Positions 1-9,990 of a stretch of 64,000 bases of DNA are shown here, one piece after another. The stretch lies in contig CM060900.1 of the NCBI GenBank assembly GCA_030762935.1, positions 374,375,132 to 374,439,131 of the forward strand. Reading direction: 5' to 3'. A model generated the notes under the pieces. The model saw only the letters and a list, made by a program, of their open reading frames with translations, searched no databases and was not told the DNA's origin. How positions within the stretch are numbered: the stretch's first letter is position 1; each line of letters begins with the position of its first letter. Position numbers and translations under genes: made by a program. Source of the stretch: Hymenopus coronatus (taxonomy: Eukaryota > Arthropoda > Insecta > Mantodea > Hymenopodidae).

Positions 1-365
1 CTAATAAGAGACAGTATAAATGTTAACCAATCTGTGACATTAGTTTTCTCTAATACTCACATGCACATTACTGAAAAACGTGCGCGCTGCGACTGTGGAC
101 ATTAATAGCCTTCCTCGGCAGGCTGAGTTTGTTTGTGGGCTCACGTCATGTGAGCACGTGTTCCGTAACACACCATTCCATGCTCGGAGTGAAAGACAAG
201 CATGAAAATAAGATAGAAAAATTCCAAAATACATATCTGGGGTATTATAACATCGCTCAAGCAGAAACTGTGGACATAGTTAAGGAGAGAATATATAGGA
301 CGCATTATTGCAGGACAACGTCCATATGATGAGGGACAAAAGGAAAAAAAAACAATGACGTCTTC
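1..365. other. unannotated AT-rich sequence
   Basis: I see no gene, tRNA-like head or repeat match here. The short open frames on both strands are at chance level. Confidence 0.5.
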
Positions 366-705
366 CATTCACAAGACTTTCTTTACCTGCTCTACAAACA
401 CATTTCTTACATAAGATACTTTATCTTTCTACTTCATGCTAATCGAGATAAACATTAGCGGGATGGTCTTGTTACTTAGTTTCTTATAATTACAAGAGAA
501 CTAATGAATACACTATGCTAAAGCGATACTTCAATGCAATTGTCATTGTAATTCGCTTCGTTGTATGGTCAGGAGTAAAACAAAAGAAACAGCGACGACT
601 TTCTGTTGGAAGAAAGTAAAAATATTTTAAAACTGAAATCAATACATGAAATATTTTTTGAAACGGTTAGCTCCCCAACAAAAAATTATGGGACACAATA
701 TACGG
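366..705 (+). repeat. repeat family L, copy 1 (5' part only)
   Basis: This segment matches the first third of the family L copies near 28.4, 40.2 and 52.3 kb. Shared landmarks are a TTCACA-GACTTTCTT block, the string CATGCTAATCGAGATAAA, an AAGCGATA block and a CAGGAGTAAAACAAAAG block. The match stops about where the SINE S copy begins near 706. The rest of family L, including its CA repeat, is missing. No coding capacity is visible. Its class is unknown. Confidence 0.6.
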
Positions 706-1180
706 CAGTTTCGTCTGTGGCCCGCATTCGGCCTATCAGACTCGTGGGTATTCCCGGGTCTCCAGGAAAATTCTGGGTAGATTTATTTCACCCCCTGAAT
801 GTTCTGTCCCTCCATGTCCTTTCCATTGTCATTTCTTTCATCCTTCATACCGTTGGCTCTTTCAGGTTTGGAAGTGTCGACGATGGTGCTCAGTGTGACT
901 GACTCCGCCCCCAGGATAAGGCTGGCTGCTGGGATCCTGATCGCTTCTGGCGAGGACTTTGGACCCTATGTGGGTCACGGGCCCCGGTATGCCTTTAGAA
1001 CTGCCGAGGTGCTTTAATTTGGAAACTGTAGGGATCCTATCATTGCTTTGCTGTCGCTCCTGGTTCCGACTGTCCGGTGTATCTTCTCACTTAATCCCTC
1101 CCTTCCGGGGGCGCGAGGGGGGGGGCAGGTTTGGCGCCTAGTCCTCACCGTATGTATCCTATCCTAACCTCTCCTAGGTG
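706..1180 (+). mobile_element. SINE S, copy 1 (GC-rich body, degraded head)
   Basis: This GC-rich block in AT-rich surroundings aligns with the copies at 55.0 and 60.6 kb. It starts with a worn tRNA-like head (CGTCTGTGGCCCGCATTCGG), followed by the CCCGGGT module, the CTCTTTCAGGTTTGGAAGTG module and a late CTGGTTCCGACTGTCCGGTG module. It ends in a pyrimidine-rich stretch with TATCCTATCCTAAC-like repeats. The B-box part of the head is deleted, so this copy is unlikely to be transcribed by RNA polymerase III. The 98- and 72-codon open frames inside are incidental. End coordinates are approximate. Confidence 0.65.
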
Positions 1181-2153
1181 ACAATCACTCTTTTCACATC
1201 TAATTGTTGAATCCCAGATGTACATTTCATGTTATTCCTTTTTGAGAGATGTAATATAAATAAAACGGTTAGACCCATTCCTAATCTAGTGCATGTACTT
1301 CTTTAAAGCACTCAAATTCTCTCATTCGCAACATGCTGATAAGAGGTTTTTGTCTCTCTAAAGCTTCCCTTAAATAAGGAAAGTTGAAAGCAAGGCTCCA
1401 AGTGCATGCATGACTTGCTGCTTAGTTGTAATTGGTGTTATAACTCGGACTACATATATGAAAGAAGACGTTAAACAATATTTTGATACTCATTTATTAA
1501 TTTTGTTATGGATTTTCCAACAGAAAGAATGTCATAAATTAACGACTTACTGTGTATATACCTGTACCAATTTCCTCATATATTGGAAGAAAATTTAATG
1601 AGGGTACTGACTTGCTGAAACATATAACTTTGCGGGAATAACACCAAAAATAGTTACAAATGTAGTCAGTTTGTACTGATTGACACACACAAAGTGTAAA
1701 CAAAATTCAGGTGATATCTTAAACGTGAAGACGCACCGAAGTAAGCTTCCAATTTGAGAAAATCGTAACATATACTAATGTGAATGCTTTGAAAATGACT
1801 AATAATACTCTGAGCTTTATGAAACAAAGCATGTTTATTTAAATGACCGTACAGATGCAGCAAAAACGGTACCTTTATTAACCTAAAGGTAAGGCAACAA
1901 ACTGTTCCACACGGCTGTGTCAACACGACGGAGTGAGCAAATTAAATTTTTTGCGCTCGAGGACGCACTATAGATACATAAATAAAACATGAACTGTCTC
2001 TGATGCTAATGAGGTGGGAAAATTCTCTTGCACAATGAATATTTTGTATATTTGATCCGAGTTGCTTACCGGGAAACAGAAGGAAGGGATATCACTTTGA
2101 TTTGAATAGCAAATATTTCTCCTTTAAATGATACTCCCTCTTCTCCAGACTCA
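1181..2153. other. unannotated sequence
   Basis: No repeat match, tRNA-like box or convincing coding frame was recognised. Confidence 0.45.
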
Positions 2154-2413
2154 CCCTCCGTGGTGTAATGACCATGCTAACTTCATATACCCAAGGTTGC
2201 GGGTTCAAACCCGGCGGAGGACGATGGATTTTTTGGGTGTAAAAATCCTTAGTATGGCTTTCTTTGGAAGGGAAGTAAAGTCGTTGGTCCCGTGGCACGT
2301 AAAAGAACCTCAAGCCTGATAAAGAGGCCTCTAAGCAAAATTAAGCGGTTTTTCACGCCCAATTTAGAAAGGGGCACTGACAACCATAGTAGTTAAAGAG
2401 TGTCCATAAATAA
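2154..2413 (+). mobile_element. SINE A, copy 1 (full length)
   Basis: The tRNA-like head starts with CCGTGGTGTAATG and has a good B box (GGGTTCAAACC at about 2201-2211) before GGCGGAGGA. The body follows in the family order: AATCCTTAGTATGGCTT, AAGTAAAGTCGTTGGTCC, GTAAAAGAACCTCAAGCCTG, AGAGGCCTCT, and a 3' end near AGTGTCCATAAATAA. Four bases are missing in the A-box region compared with the copy at 46.9 kb (GTAATGACC instead of GTAATGGTTAACC-like). No clear target-site duplication was found. Confidence 0.8.
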
Positions 2414-2586
2414 CACGCTATTTACATTTATATTTTTCTCTTCTACAGGTACTTTCTGTTCCATACACGAGCTACTTTTACTTTATAACTGTGTGGATGT
2501 TACAAATATTTCGAGTAAAGAATAACACGTTTAATTATATTTTAGGGTGTTATAAATGATTTCAATGAATTAAACCAATGATGTCA

Positions 2587-3260
2587 ACTTTTGGTTTTTG
2601 GCGCAGAAAGTGCATCACACTTTAAAGTACATATTTGCAGTGTATGATTCTGATAGGGCGGATGTAACACATGTTTTGAAAACCATTTTAAAGCGTTGAT
2701 TTAAAATTCTATTTCAAACTTTAGAGCCATTTTCATCTGATTCAAATTTGTTATTTTCCCCATATTTAAACTCTATCCTCTCTCACAAAAATACAACTAG
2801 AGCTCTGATAAGTTTTCCAAGGCACTGTAGAATATATGTAATAAAGTGTTTGATTGGAAATTTTGTATTGGTTATAAATTAGCTTTAAAACATTAGTGTA
2901 ATTATGCGCTATTTTCAGTCGCTATTTTCCACTTTGAAATTTAAAATATTGTCCAGGTTGAAGAAATTTCAAACAGGTAATTTGTTATAGGGGTACTAAG
3001 GATTGTCACTTTTAAAAATTGTGCATTTAGTTCACTATCTGGTGAAGAAGATATGCTTTGATTTTAGCTAATTAAATCGAAGATATTAATTAATGTATCC
3101 AGAATTAAAATAAATATTTGAATGAATTTGGTATGAGTGTTTTGTTACCGGTGGTGGATGTACAAAAATTAAAGCTGTAGCCTAAATACTTTATAGATCA
3201 CTTTTATCACTTCAGTGTCCCCTTTATTGGAATTCTTGGAAATAGTAATACTTCTATTTG
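2587..3260 (+). repeat. repeat family F, copy 1 (uninterrupted)
   Basis: This copy aligns along its length with 53857-54905. Shared blocks include TTTAAAGTACATATTTGCA, ATTTTAAAGCGTTG, TATCCAGAATTAAAATA and TGTACAAAAATTAAA. It has no coding frame and no obvious terminal repeats. Its value is that it preserves the unoccupied version of the site where SINE A inserted in the other copy, near 2818-2840 (GGCACTGTAGAATATATG). The class of the family is unknown. Confidence 0.7.
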
Positions 3261-3304
3261 TGGGTGTCTGGAAAGGTTGGTTATAGGTGAGGCGCTGGTC
3301 ATTG

Positions 3305-3357
3305 CCAGGGGTCCATGGTAGTAAAAGCGGGAGTTAAACACTATCGAAAAGAAAATT
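3305..3357 (+). mobile_element. SINE B 3' fragment (copy 7)
   Basis: Only the family's 3' module is present: TGGTAGTAAAAGCGGGAGTT, then AAACACTATCGAAAAG. It begins near the point where the other short B copies begin. The head and central body are absent. Confidence 0.6.
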
Positions 3358-5204
3358 AACAGAGGATTACGTAACATTACAGTTATTATTTCATATCCAA
3401 AACTAGGTATAGTCTGGTTGATATTGCCCTATCCCTATTGTGTCGTGTCATAGTCTATGAAGTTCTCTTCATTTGCACTGATCTTCTTTTTAGTATAATC
3501 CATTAGTTAAGAATAGTTAATGCCACAGCTTTGTAAGACCTTCAGCGGAAATAATATTCATAATTATTTTTCATATTCTTAAAACATATATATATTAATT
3601 CCTTTTCTAAATTATTCCATCAGTATTATTTTCTTCTTATAAAACAGCTATACATGTGTACTAACTTGTTTATTTAGATTATATACGCAAAAATAAATAA
3701 ATTAAATTTAAAGCATTTCAGTCTTAAACCACTTTTTGTAATGACATGTAATTTTCGCATTTAAAGAAAAAATATATTGTCAGTAATTCTTCAAGTATTT
3801 CTAAGTAATCACAATCCGATATCTGTTAGCAACACAGAGTTTTAAGGTTTATACAATAAAACGTACAATTTCACGAATAAAAGCAGACACTGTCAATAAC
3901 AACGTCCAGCGAAAATATATTGCTAAATTTTTACAAGTGACTAAGCATGACAACTGGTTACTGGTTCACATTTAAATACTACAATTACCAGATTACAACT
4001 TCAAATATAATTTGGATAGTTCCTGTAAGAAGCTGTATTTGAAGAAAAGTAATTTTATTTACTTATCTTTTTATTATTATTTTTGTACCTTAACGTACTG
4101 TAATCTTTTCGGTCATATCCGACGATGAATGAAGTCGATAAAGTGCAGCTTAAACTTAGTTGACGTTAGTCTTCTCAAGATAAGGGAAAAGCCCCGTAAA
4201 AACCTCATCCGAGTAACTTACCATAAGCAAGATTGGAGGCAGACACGCTACCTTCAGTATGATATTTAGATATTTTTTAATATCTTCTGAAATAATGGTT
4301 CATGATTTCAGCAAATTGGCGGAATATGGCCTTCAATCTCCTCTTACAGTCAGATTAATAGAAATATATTTACTACTCGTTATAAAAATCAAAGGATATC
4401 CAGTACATAATTTCTTTTAACTTCCAAAATATCAAAGGTTTTAGTCTTGTTTGGATTATTTCTTGCAAGAAAGAAGTCAACTAATCACGTATTCTCTAAA
4501 GGAGTAAAATTTCTATATAATTTAAAAGAAAACTTTTCTCCTTTTTTTCTGTGTAGACGCATCTGTAATTTAAGTTTTCCTGCACACCAATCTCTTTGTC
4601 ATTTAGATTTTGTCAGGTTTGTGTGTATCACTGTTTTACCCTCATATTTTTTTCTTGAAAACTGTGCGTACTGCACGAGTTCATTAAATGTGGGTATCTA
4701 TGACTGACAAAAATGTGTTAAACGTTTCTTGATCAATATGGTGCAAATAACAGAAAACATATTTTAGAATGTATTGTCTAAAAGTAGACATTTTAACATA
4801 GTGCATGCATCTAAAATCTTTAGATTATCACAATAGTTGATAATACTTTTATACAAGTCCATTGTGACCAACTTTGGTTTCAAGTACAATCACATAACAA
4901 TACATTTTGTATTTGCAAATGTTTAATAATACGACTTGGTTTGATTATGTTTTACTTTTCAATGTGTATTTTCCACGAGTAATTTCTCATGGAATTGGAA
5001 TTATCTGTTCATAATATCGTGTTCTTCAATGTATTGCAATATGTTTTAAAGTTAATTTATACCTTACACTCGCAGACTTCTGCTTTATTTGATCTAAAAC
5101 GTTATTCTTTTAAGTAACACAGCCTATGTAAGTGTCAAATGGCGCCAAATATGAATTTAGAAGAAAATGGAATGTAAGGCCTAAGAGAAATGGAATTGTA
5201 GCTT
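3358..5204. other. unannotated AT-rich sequence
   Basis: No repeat family, tRNA-like box or coding frame was recognised. An 86-codon open frame at 4447-4707 resembles nothing I know and its length fits chance. Confidence 0.45.
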
Positions 5205-5440
5205 TACTTATGGACGCTCTTTAACTGCGTTACATTCTATACTGAGTGTGAAAGACCGTTTAATTTTATTTAGAGGTCCCTTCATCAGGCTTGAGGTTGT
5301 TTTATGTGCCATAAATTTGCGACACGGGACAAACGACTTTACTTCATTTACGAAGGAAGTCATGCTAAGGATTTTACGCCAGAAAAACACCATCGTCATC
5401 CTCCGTGTTTGAACCCTCGACCTTGGGTATATTAAAGGCC
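5205..5440 (-). mobile_element. SINE A, copy 2 (head truncated)
   Basis: Read on the minus strand, the body runs from the B-box side (GTTTGAACCCTCGACCTTGG on the plus strand) to the conserved 3' end (plus strand ACTTATGGACGCTCTTTAAC). The 5' half of the tRNA-like head, with the A box, is missing. The copy is therefore dead as a transcription unit. Confidence 0.75.
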
Positions 5441-6555
5441 CAAGTGAAATTGCATTAGCCGCAGAAGGAATAACACTAAACCTGCTACCCAAAAATCTAG
5501 AAACAATATGCAATAATATTTAATGGCTTCATTGTATGGTGCAAGGCAGAATATATTCAAAATAATTTAAAAAAAAAAAAAAATGTAACCTTGACTTATT
5601 TTGAAGAAAAAAATAAGCAGTGGATATATATAGTGGGCCAATCAATGATTAAACTTTTTCTCAATATCAAGTACAATGAACATATTGGTAAATACCTTAA
5701 GCTTATAACATTCATCTTTTTGAACAATTTGTGTGTTGCGAGCACAGGTAACCAATCTACAACACGTGATAACATATGACGTCTCGCTTCAGACGTGAGT
5801 TGATCTCTTTCCAAATGTGACTTCTATTTTTTTTTTCAGGAATCAATATAATGCTATTGGTATTTTATAAATTTCACAGCTGTCTAAAAATAACATATTC
5901 CTCGCGTGTTAAAAGTGATTTTAATCCCAGTATCATCATCTACTACTACCGCCTTTTCTTCCATTATCAAACGTTTAATTACTGCATGTTTTTGCTATTC
6001 TATGTGGCTAGTTATGGGTTGAGATGGGGACTGCCAAATTGAGGTGGTACAGTTCCGTGGTATTCCACAATACTGTCTTGCGTATGCCAGATTGTCTCCC
6101 TTATTTCCGACGGCTGTGCTGTTTATACTCTCCACGGGCTTTGCCAAAACCAACAGGCATCTTTATTCACTTCCAGTGTTTTCTCCTCACTTGATTTTAT
6201 TTCAAATGCAAGAGTGTCTGCAGCGCTACGACTTAGGGCTCATTCTGAAAAATGATTTTCTATAAAGATACCCTGCAAATACCTAATATATTGTAGGTTA
6301 TTTAATATGAGCTCTAACATTATTTAGCTTTCCTTGCGCATTGAAAAGTACGCATCTTTTCTACTGAAATGGTACAAAAATGCGAAAAATATAACATATA
6401 GCGCTTCAGTCATTTCGCAGCGAAGAGAGCGACAGAGATATATGTGTTAAGCTAAACAATCTGCATCATTTATAATTCACGACGACTAAACCATTTTTGT
6501 TTGTGGTCATATAATACATTATTTATATCTAAAATATTTAGGGAGCTACGTGAAA
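5441..6555. other. unannotated sequence
   Basis: A poly-A run ends near 5583. A T-run followed by CAGG near 5827-5840 looks like a splice acceptor by eye, but no exon-like frame follows. No repeat match was seen. Confidence 0.4.
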
Positions 6556-6680
6556 TGGAACAGAGCGAGATGTATCTGTAGGTAAGTTCACCTTCAGGAG
6601 ATCCCGGGTTCGATTACCATCGGGCCGGCCCTTATGACCGGATTTTTCATGGTTTTCCCAGCACCTAAAGTCAAATACCT
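6556..6680 (+). mobile_element. SINE S head fragment, copy 2
   Basis: The tRNA-like sequence CAGGAGATCCCGGGTTCGAT, then TACCATCGGGCCGGCC, matches the head at 31.37-31.41 kb (GGAGATCCTGGGTTCGATTC, then CGTCAGGCCGGCC). A short GGATTTTTCATGGTTTTCCC module follows. The long GC-rich body is missing. The downstream sequence belongs to an oppositely oriented element, so two tRNA-like heads face each other here. Confidence 0.55.
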
Positions 6681-6940
6681 CTTGAGTACCAGAGGGACTT
6701 TTGGATCAGAGAGGGTGACCAGCCCGATGCCTGATATGAGCGTGAGGAAGAAGATGCTATGAAATGACGATGAAATGAATGAAAAGAAGTATGATTATGA
6801 AGTAGGTAGTGGAATGAATGGCGGTGGAAATTGAAGAACACGGCTAAAACCCACCAAGACACCAGAATCGCACTTGCGGTCCACTGGGATCGCACCTGTG
6901 CCGAATTAATGAGAGGCGAGCGATCTAACTGCTCGGCAAT
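6681..6940 (-). mobile_element. SINE X, copy 1 (inverted)
   Basis: On the minus strand a leucine/serine-tRNA-like head (plus-strand GAGGCGAGCGATCTAACTGC, then TCGG) is followed by a body ending in a module whose plus strand reads GTGACCAGCCCGATGCCTGA, then TATGAGCG. A diverged form of that module recurs at about 17850. The head resembles that of SINE B, but the body differs. Boundaries are approximate. Confidence 0.5.
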
Positions 6941-7988
6941 GGCGTGGCTTTCAATAATATTAACGTGTATAATTGTTAACTTCTGTGCAAATGTTCACCA
7001 CCAACAACAACAACAACAACCGCGGCCGCTTCCGCCACTATCTCCAGTAAGACGACAACTGTCAGTCAATCTGAGTGAAAAGCGAACAACGTGTTAATAT
7101 AGCTACCACGCCATTTTTCGTGTACAAGTTTATTATTTAGTTTTTCAGATTTTTCTAAAATTTCAGCTTAAATAGAATGCGCGTCTTAAAATAATAAGAA
7201 ATATAAGAGAATTCAACATTTCAGTAAGCATTTTTTTTCGCCAATGTTTTATATATTTAGTTTGACCTTTTGTTTTTAATACATTATTGCCAAGCAAAAG
7301 AGCTAGATTGCGGATGCATTTTGTAACAGAACGAAATAACGACAAAGGATTTAATTACTCTTCTAAGCACAAGGAAAATTCAATCATTTATGTCTTTTAA
7401 GTTTACGTTTCAAGGCCTCATAAACGTCGTTCGGCGTTCAGGCGCTATAAAGAACTAAACATGCTCATGCTTAACGTGCTCACTATCGCTTATTTAACTT
7501 CCGTTCTCGCAAGATAAGTGTTTTTTGCGACGGTCTTACGACATAAATAACTATTATATATACTTTAAGGTTTATGCATAATTTTAAAAAGCTTTATCTC
7601 TGATTCTCAAAATATCAAAGGAGATGTAAGTTGCACAGAAAGCAGGGGAAAAAAGAATGAAAGGGGAGAGAACTACTCGGCATAATAGAGAGCGAGAGAA
7701 AGAAAGGGAGGCAGACGTAGAATATCCGTATTTCACATAATAACGTAACTGGAGTTATGGATTAGATCAAGTACTTCAACTACGCTATTCACTTCAACAG
7801 TAATCACTTAATAATCATACCACTTTGGAACCGTGAATAATTGGATACTTGACACTAATTTCTAGAGTGCTAATCAATTTGATCAGCAACAGTCCTTGTA
7901 GAGATTATTATACTGCAAATACGGAAGATAAGAGGGAAAATATTTGCCACGGTTCTTTACAATCTCAAATGGACGATTAAGGGCGAGT
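6941..7988. other. unannotated sequence with a short CAA repeat
   Basis: A short CAA repeat lies at about 7002-7020, directly followed by a NotI-like GCGGCCGC. A purine-rich stretch lies at 7640-7720. No gene or repeat family was recognised. Confidence 0.4.
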
Positions 7989-8360
7989 TGGACGCTATTG
8001 GGGTCGTCTCCTTAGCGCGGTGGTAGTACAGCTGCTTACCAAGCGGTAGACCTGGGTTCAATCCCCAGTTGCGGCGTGGGGATTTTCCCCCGCTGGGAGA
8101 TCTAGACCGGGGTGCACTCAGCCTCGTCAGGTCCCTGGGGGGGCAATTGAGGAGCTACTTGATGGAGAAGTAGCGGCTCCAGGTCATGAGGACCGCATTA
8201 ACCGGCCGGGAGGGACTCCAGGCGCTGACCACGTCTCACCCTCCAATACTGCACCCCATCCATGACGTCTGTAGTGGACCGAGATGGGGGACGCAGCGGC
8301 CGGGCGGTAGGCCAAGGTTCCCCATGAGTTGACGTGCCATGGAGCTATGGACGCTATTGG
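7989..8360 (+). mobile_element. SINE D, copy 1, intact with perfect 13-bp target-site duplication
   Basis: The element proper is 8002-8347. It is flanked by perfect direct repeats TGGACGCTATTGG at 7989-8001 and 8348-8360. The tRNA-like head contains TTAGCGCGGTGGTAGTACAG and a B box GGTTCAATCC (near 8053-8062). The GC-rich body includes CGGCTCCAGGTCATGAGGAC, TCCATGACGTCTGTAGTGGA and a purine-rich GAGATGGGGG block. A 5'-truncated second copy lies at 51992-52235 on the minus strand. The perfect duplication indicates a fairly recent retroposition by target-primed reverse transcription. There is no long A-tail. Confidence 0.85.
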
Positions 8361-9130
8361 CAGGCATGGAGTACGTGGAGAGAATATATTAATTTCTACT
8401 TAAGCCCAGACAACCGAGATTTAAAAAGACTGGATAGTAGTGAATGGGCTGTAGGCAGAGCTAAATGAGCCACCTGGGTGGTGTTTTATTTTTTGTGCTA
8501 TTTTATGTAATGCTTCACCCACTATTATGTGTTGCGTATTCTTCACTGCCCTTTGTTTAATATAATAGTGCAAAATAATACTTCGTAATAGAGCCTACCG
8601 TTGTTTAAAGGGTTGTTTATTTTAAATATATACATACATTCGTCCAGCTATTTTCGTGGAATGGTATTTTCTTGTAGGCGTAGTTATATTTCCTTCTGTT
8701 GCTTGTCGCTTTAATCTTGCTTTATAATTCTACGAGTATATATTATAAAAGACTGCACGATCTGTAGACCCGTGCTACTGATAGGGGTCATTGTATGTAT
8801 ACGTTTATTTAAATAACTATACTCATTGTTTCTGTGTCGTTTGTGCTTTCAGAAGTACACTCGGATCACAATCGTGATGATATAATGAGCTGTATATTAA
8901 GTTGGTAAGGAATCTGTATAGCAACTCCTCCCACATCATGGCTGTGCCAGTTCCAGTAAGAAGGATGTTTAGCATAACCTATTTTCGCGATGTACACCCG
9001 GGACTAGGATCTAACACAGTTTTAGGTTTGCTGAGAAAACATAACTCAGTTTTATGAACAGTATTTCCATAGGCTGAAAGAGTAGAATGAGAATTAAAAA
9101 GCTTGTAAGTTGACGTTAGGGTACGTTACA
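8361..9130. other. unannotated sequence
   Basis: No coding frame or repeat match was recognised. Confidence 0.45.
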
Positions 9131-9990
9131 TGAAGAGAAGTTGAGAGTCCAATGCTTTTTGCCAGGAAAGTCGAGCCGATTGGAAAATTACATATTTTGC
9201 GAACATATGCCTCATAGCTCGGATGGCAGGGCAGTCGCGTGGGAAGCCGAAGATTAATGGCGCGGATCACGATTTTTTTTTATCCTGACTCTACCCTCGA
9301 ACAATTACTTCCATATTAATATTATGTTAAATGTACTTTATTATCGGAGTTCTTTGAGATACTCCATATAGCTCCGTAGCCCTCGGAGCGCTATAATGTT
9401 GTTCAACTAAGGCAATAATTTTAGATTTTTGGACGTTCTTTATTCCTTTCAATTTACATACGTAATAAACATGAGAATATTTACAAGGTAATTTTGTCCA
9501 CTCCACATAATGTTGGCGTTACGCATCCCTTTCCTTCACTTCTGACTCAGGAATGACCTTGTGTGTCATTTGTTAGGGTTTCAGTGCCAGCCTTTTGACA
9601 TCAAACGGACAATAGTAGATACACCTAGCGAGTGTCTTCCAGGCATCGGTAAAGGGCCGCGCCGTGGCCGAGTGGTCAGACCATTAGCCTCTCATCTAGA
9701 CGGCCCGGGTTCAATCTCAAGCGACCGCATGTGAAATTTGTGGTGGACAAAGCGGCGCAGGGGTGGGTTTTCTTCGGTTTCCCCCACATCAAATTCCATC
9801 GGGGCACCATCTTCATGTATCATCAGTGTCATCGCCTGCGTGCCATTGCAGTAAAAGTGGGCGTTAAACACTACCAAAAAAAAAAAAAAAATCAGGTAAA
9901 ATGCTTTCGTTTTCCCACCACTATCGCAGTTCACGTTGTTCAACAATACGAGATTAGCACAACTTCTTAGGTGTGGAACAAAACTAATAA
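9131..9990 (+). repeat. repeat family H, copy 1, interrupted by SINE B
   Basis: Matches 14745-15745. Shared blocks are AGAGAAGTTGAG at the left end, TAGCTCGG-GGCA (tRNA A-box-like), the TTTTTATCCTGACTCTACCC-type block, AGCCCTCGGAGCGCTATAAT, TTCAATTTACATACGTAATA, CGAGTGTCTTCCA and GCGATTAGCACAAC-like sequence at the right end. The sequence CATAGCTCGGATGGCAGGGC near 9210-9230 looks like a decayed tRNA A box, so the family may itself be a long tRNA-headed retroposon. It is split by the SINE B copy at 9654-9890. Confidence 0.65.
9654..9890 (+). mobile_element. SINE B, copy 1 (full length, A-tail, nested in family H)
   Basis: The head reads GCCGTGGCCGAGTGGTCAGA (A box), then CCCGGGTTCAATCTC (B box), like a leucine/serine tRNA. 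The body contains AAATTTGTGGTGGACAAAGC, GGGTTTTCTTCGGTTTCCCC and GATGATAC-type sequence. The conserved 3' module GTAAAAGTGGGCGTTAAACA, then CTACC, precedes a run of about 15 A. The flanks ATCGGTAAA (9645-9653) and ATCAGGTAAA (9891-9900) form an imperfect target-site duplication. The unoccupied family H copy reads ACTCAGGTAAAAATTATG at this point. Confidence 0.85.

Noticed and set aside
5821..5845. Pyrimidine run plus CAGG as a splice acceptor (also at 13321-13350)
   Set aside because: T-runs are common here as retroposon tails. No coding frame with good length or codon bias follows either site.
7007..7100. Coding exon with a glutamine run (CAACAA) followed by proline-rich frame
   Set aside because: The frame is short, arises from a CAA repeat next to SINE X, and has no support on either side.
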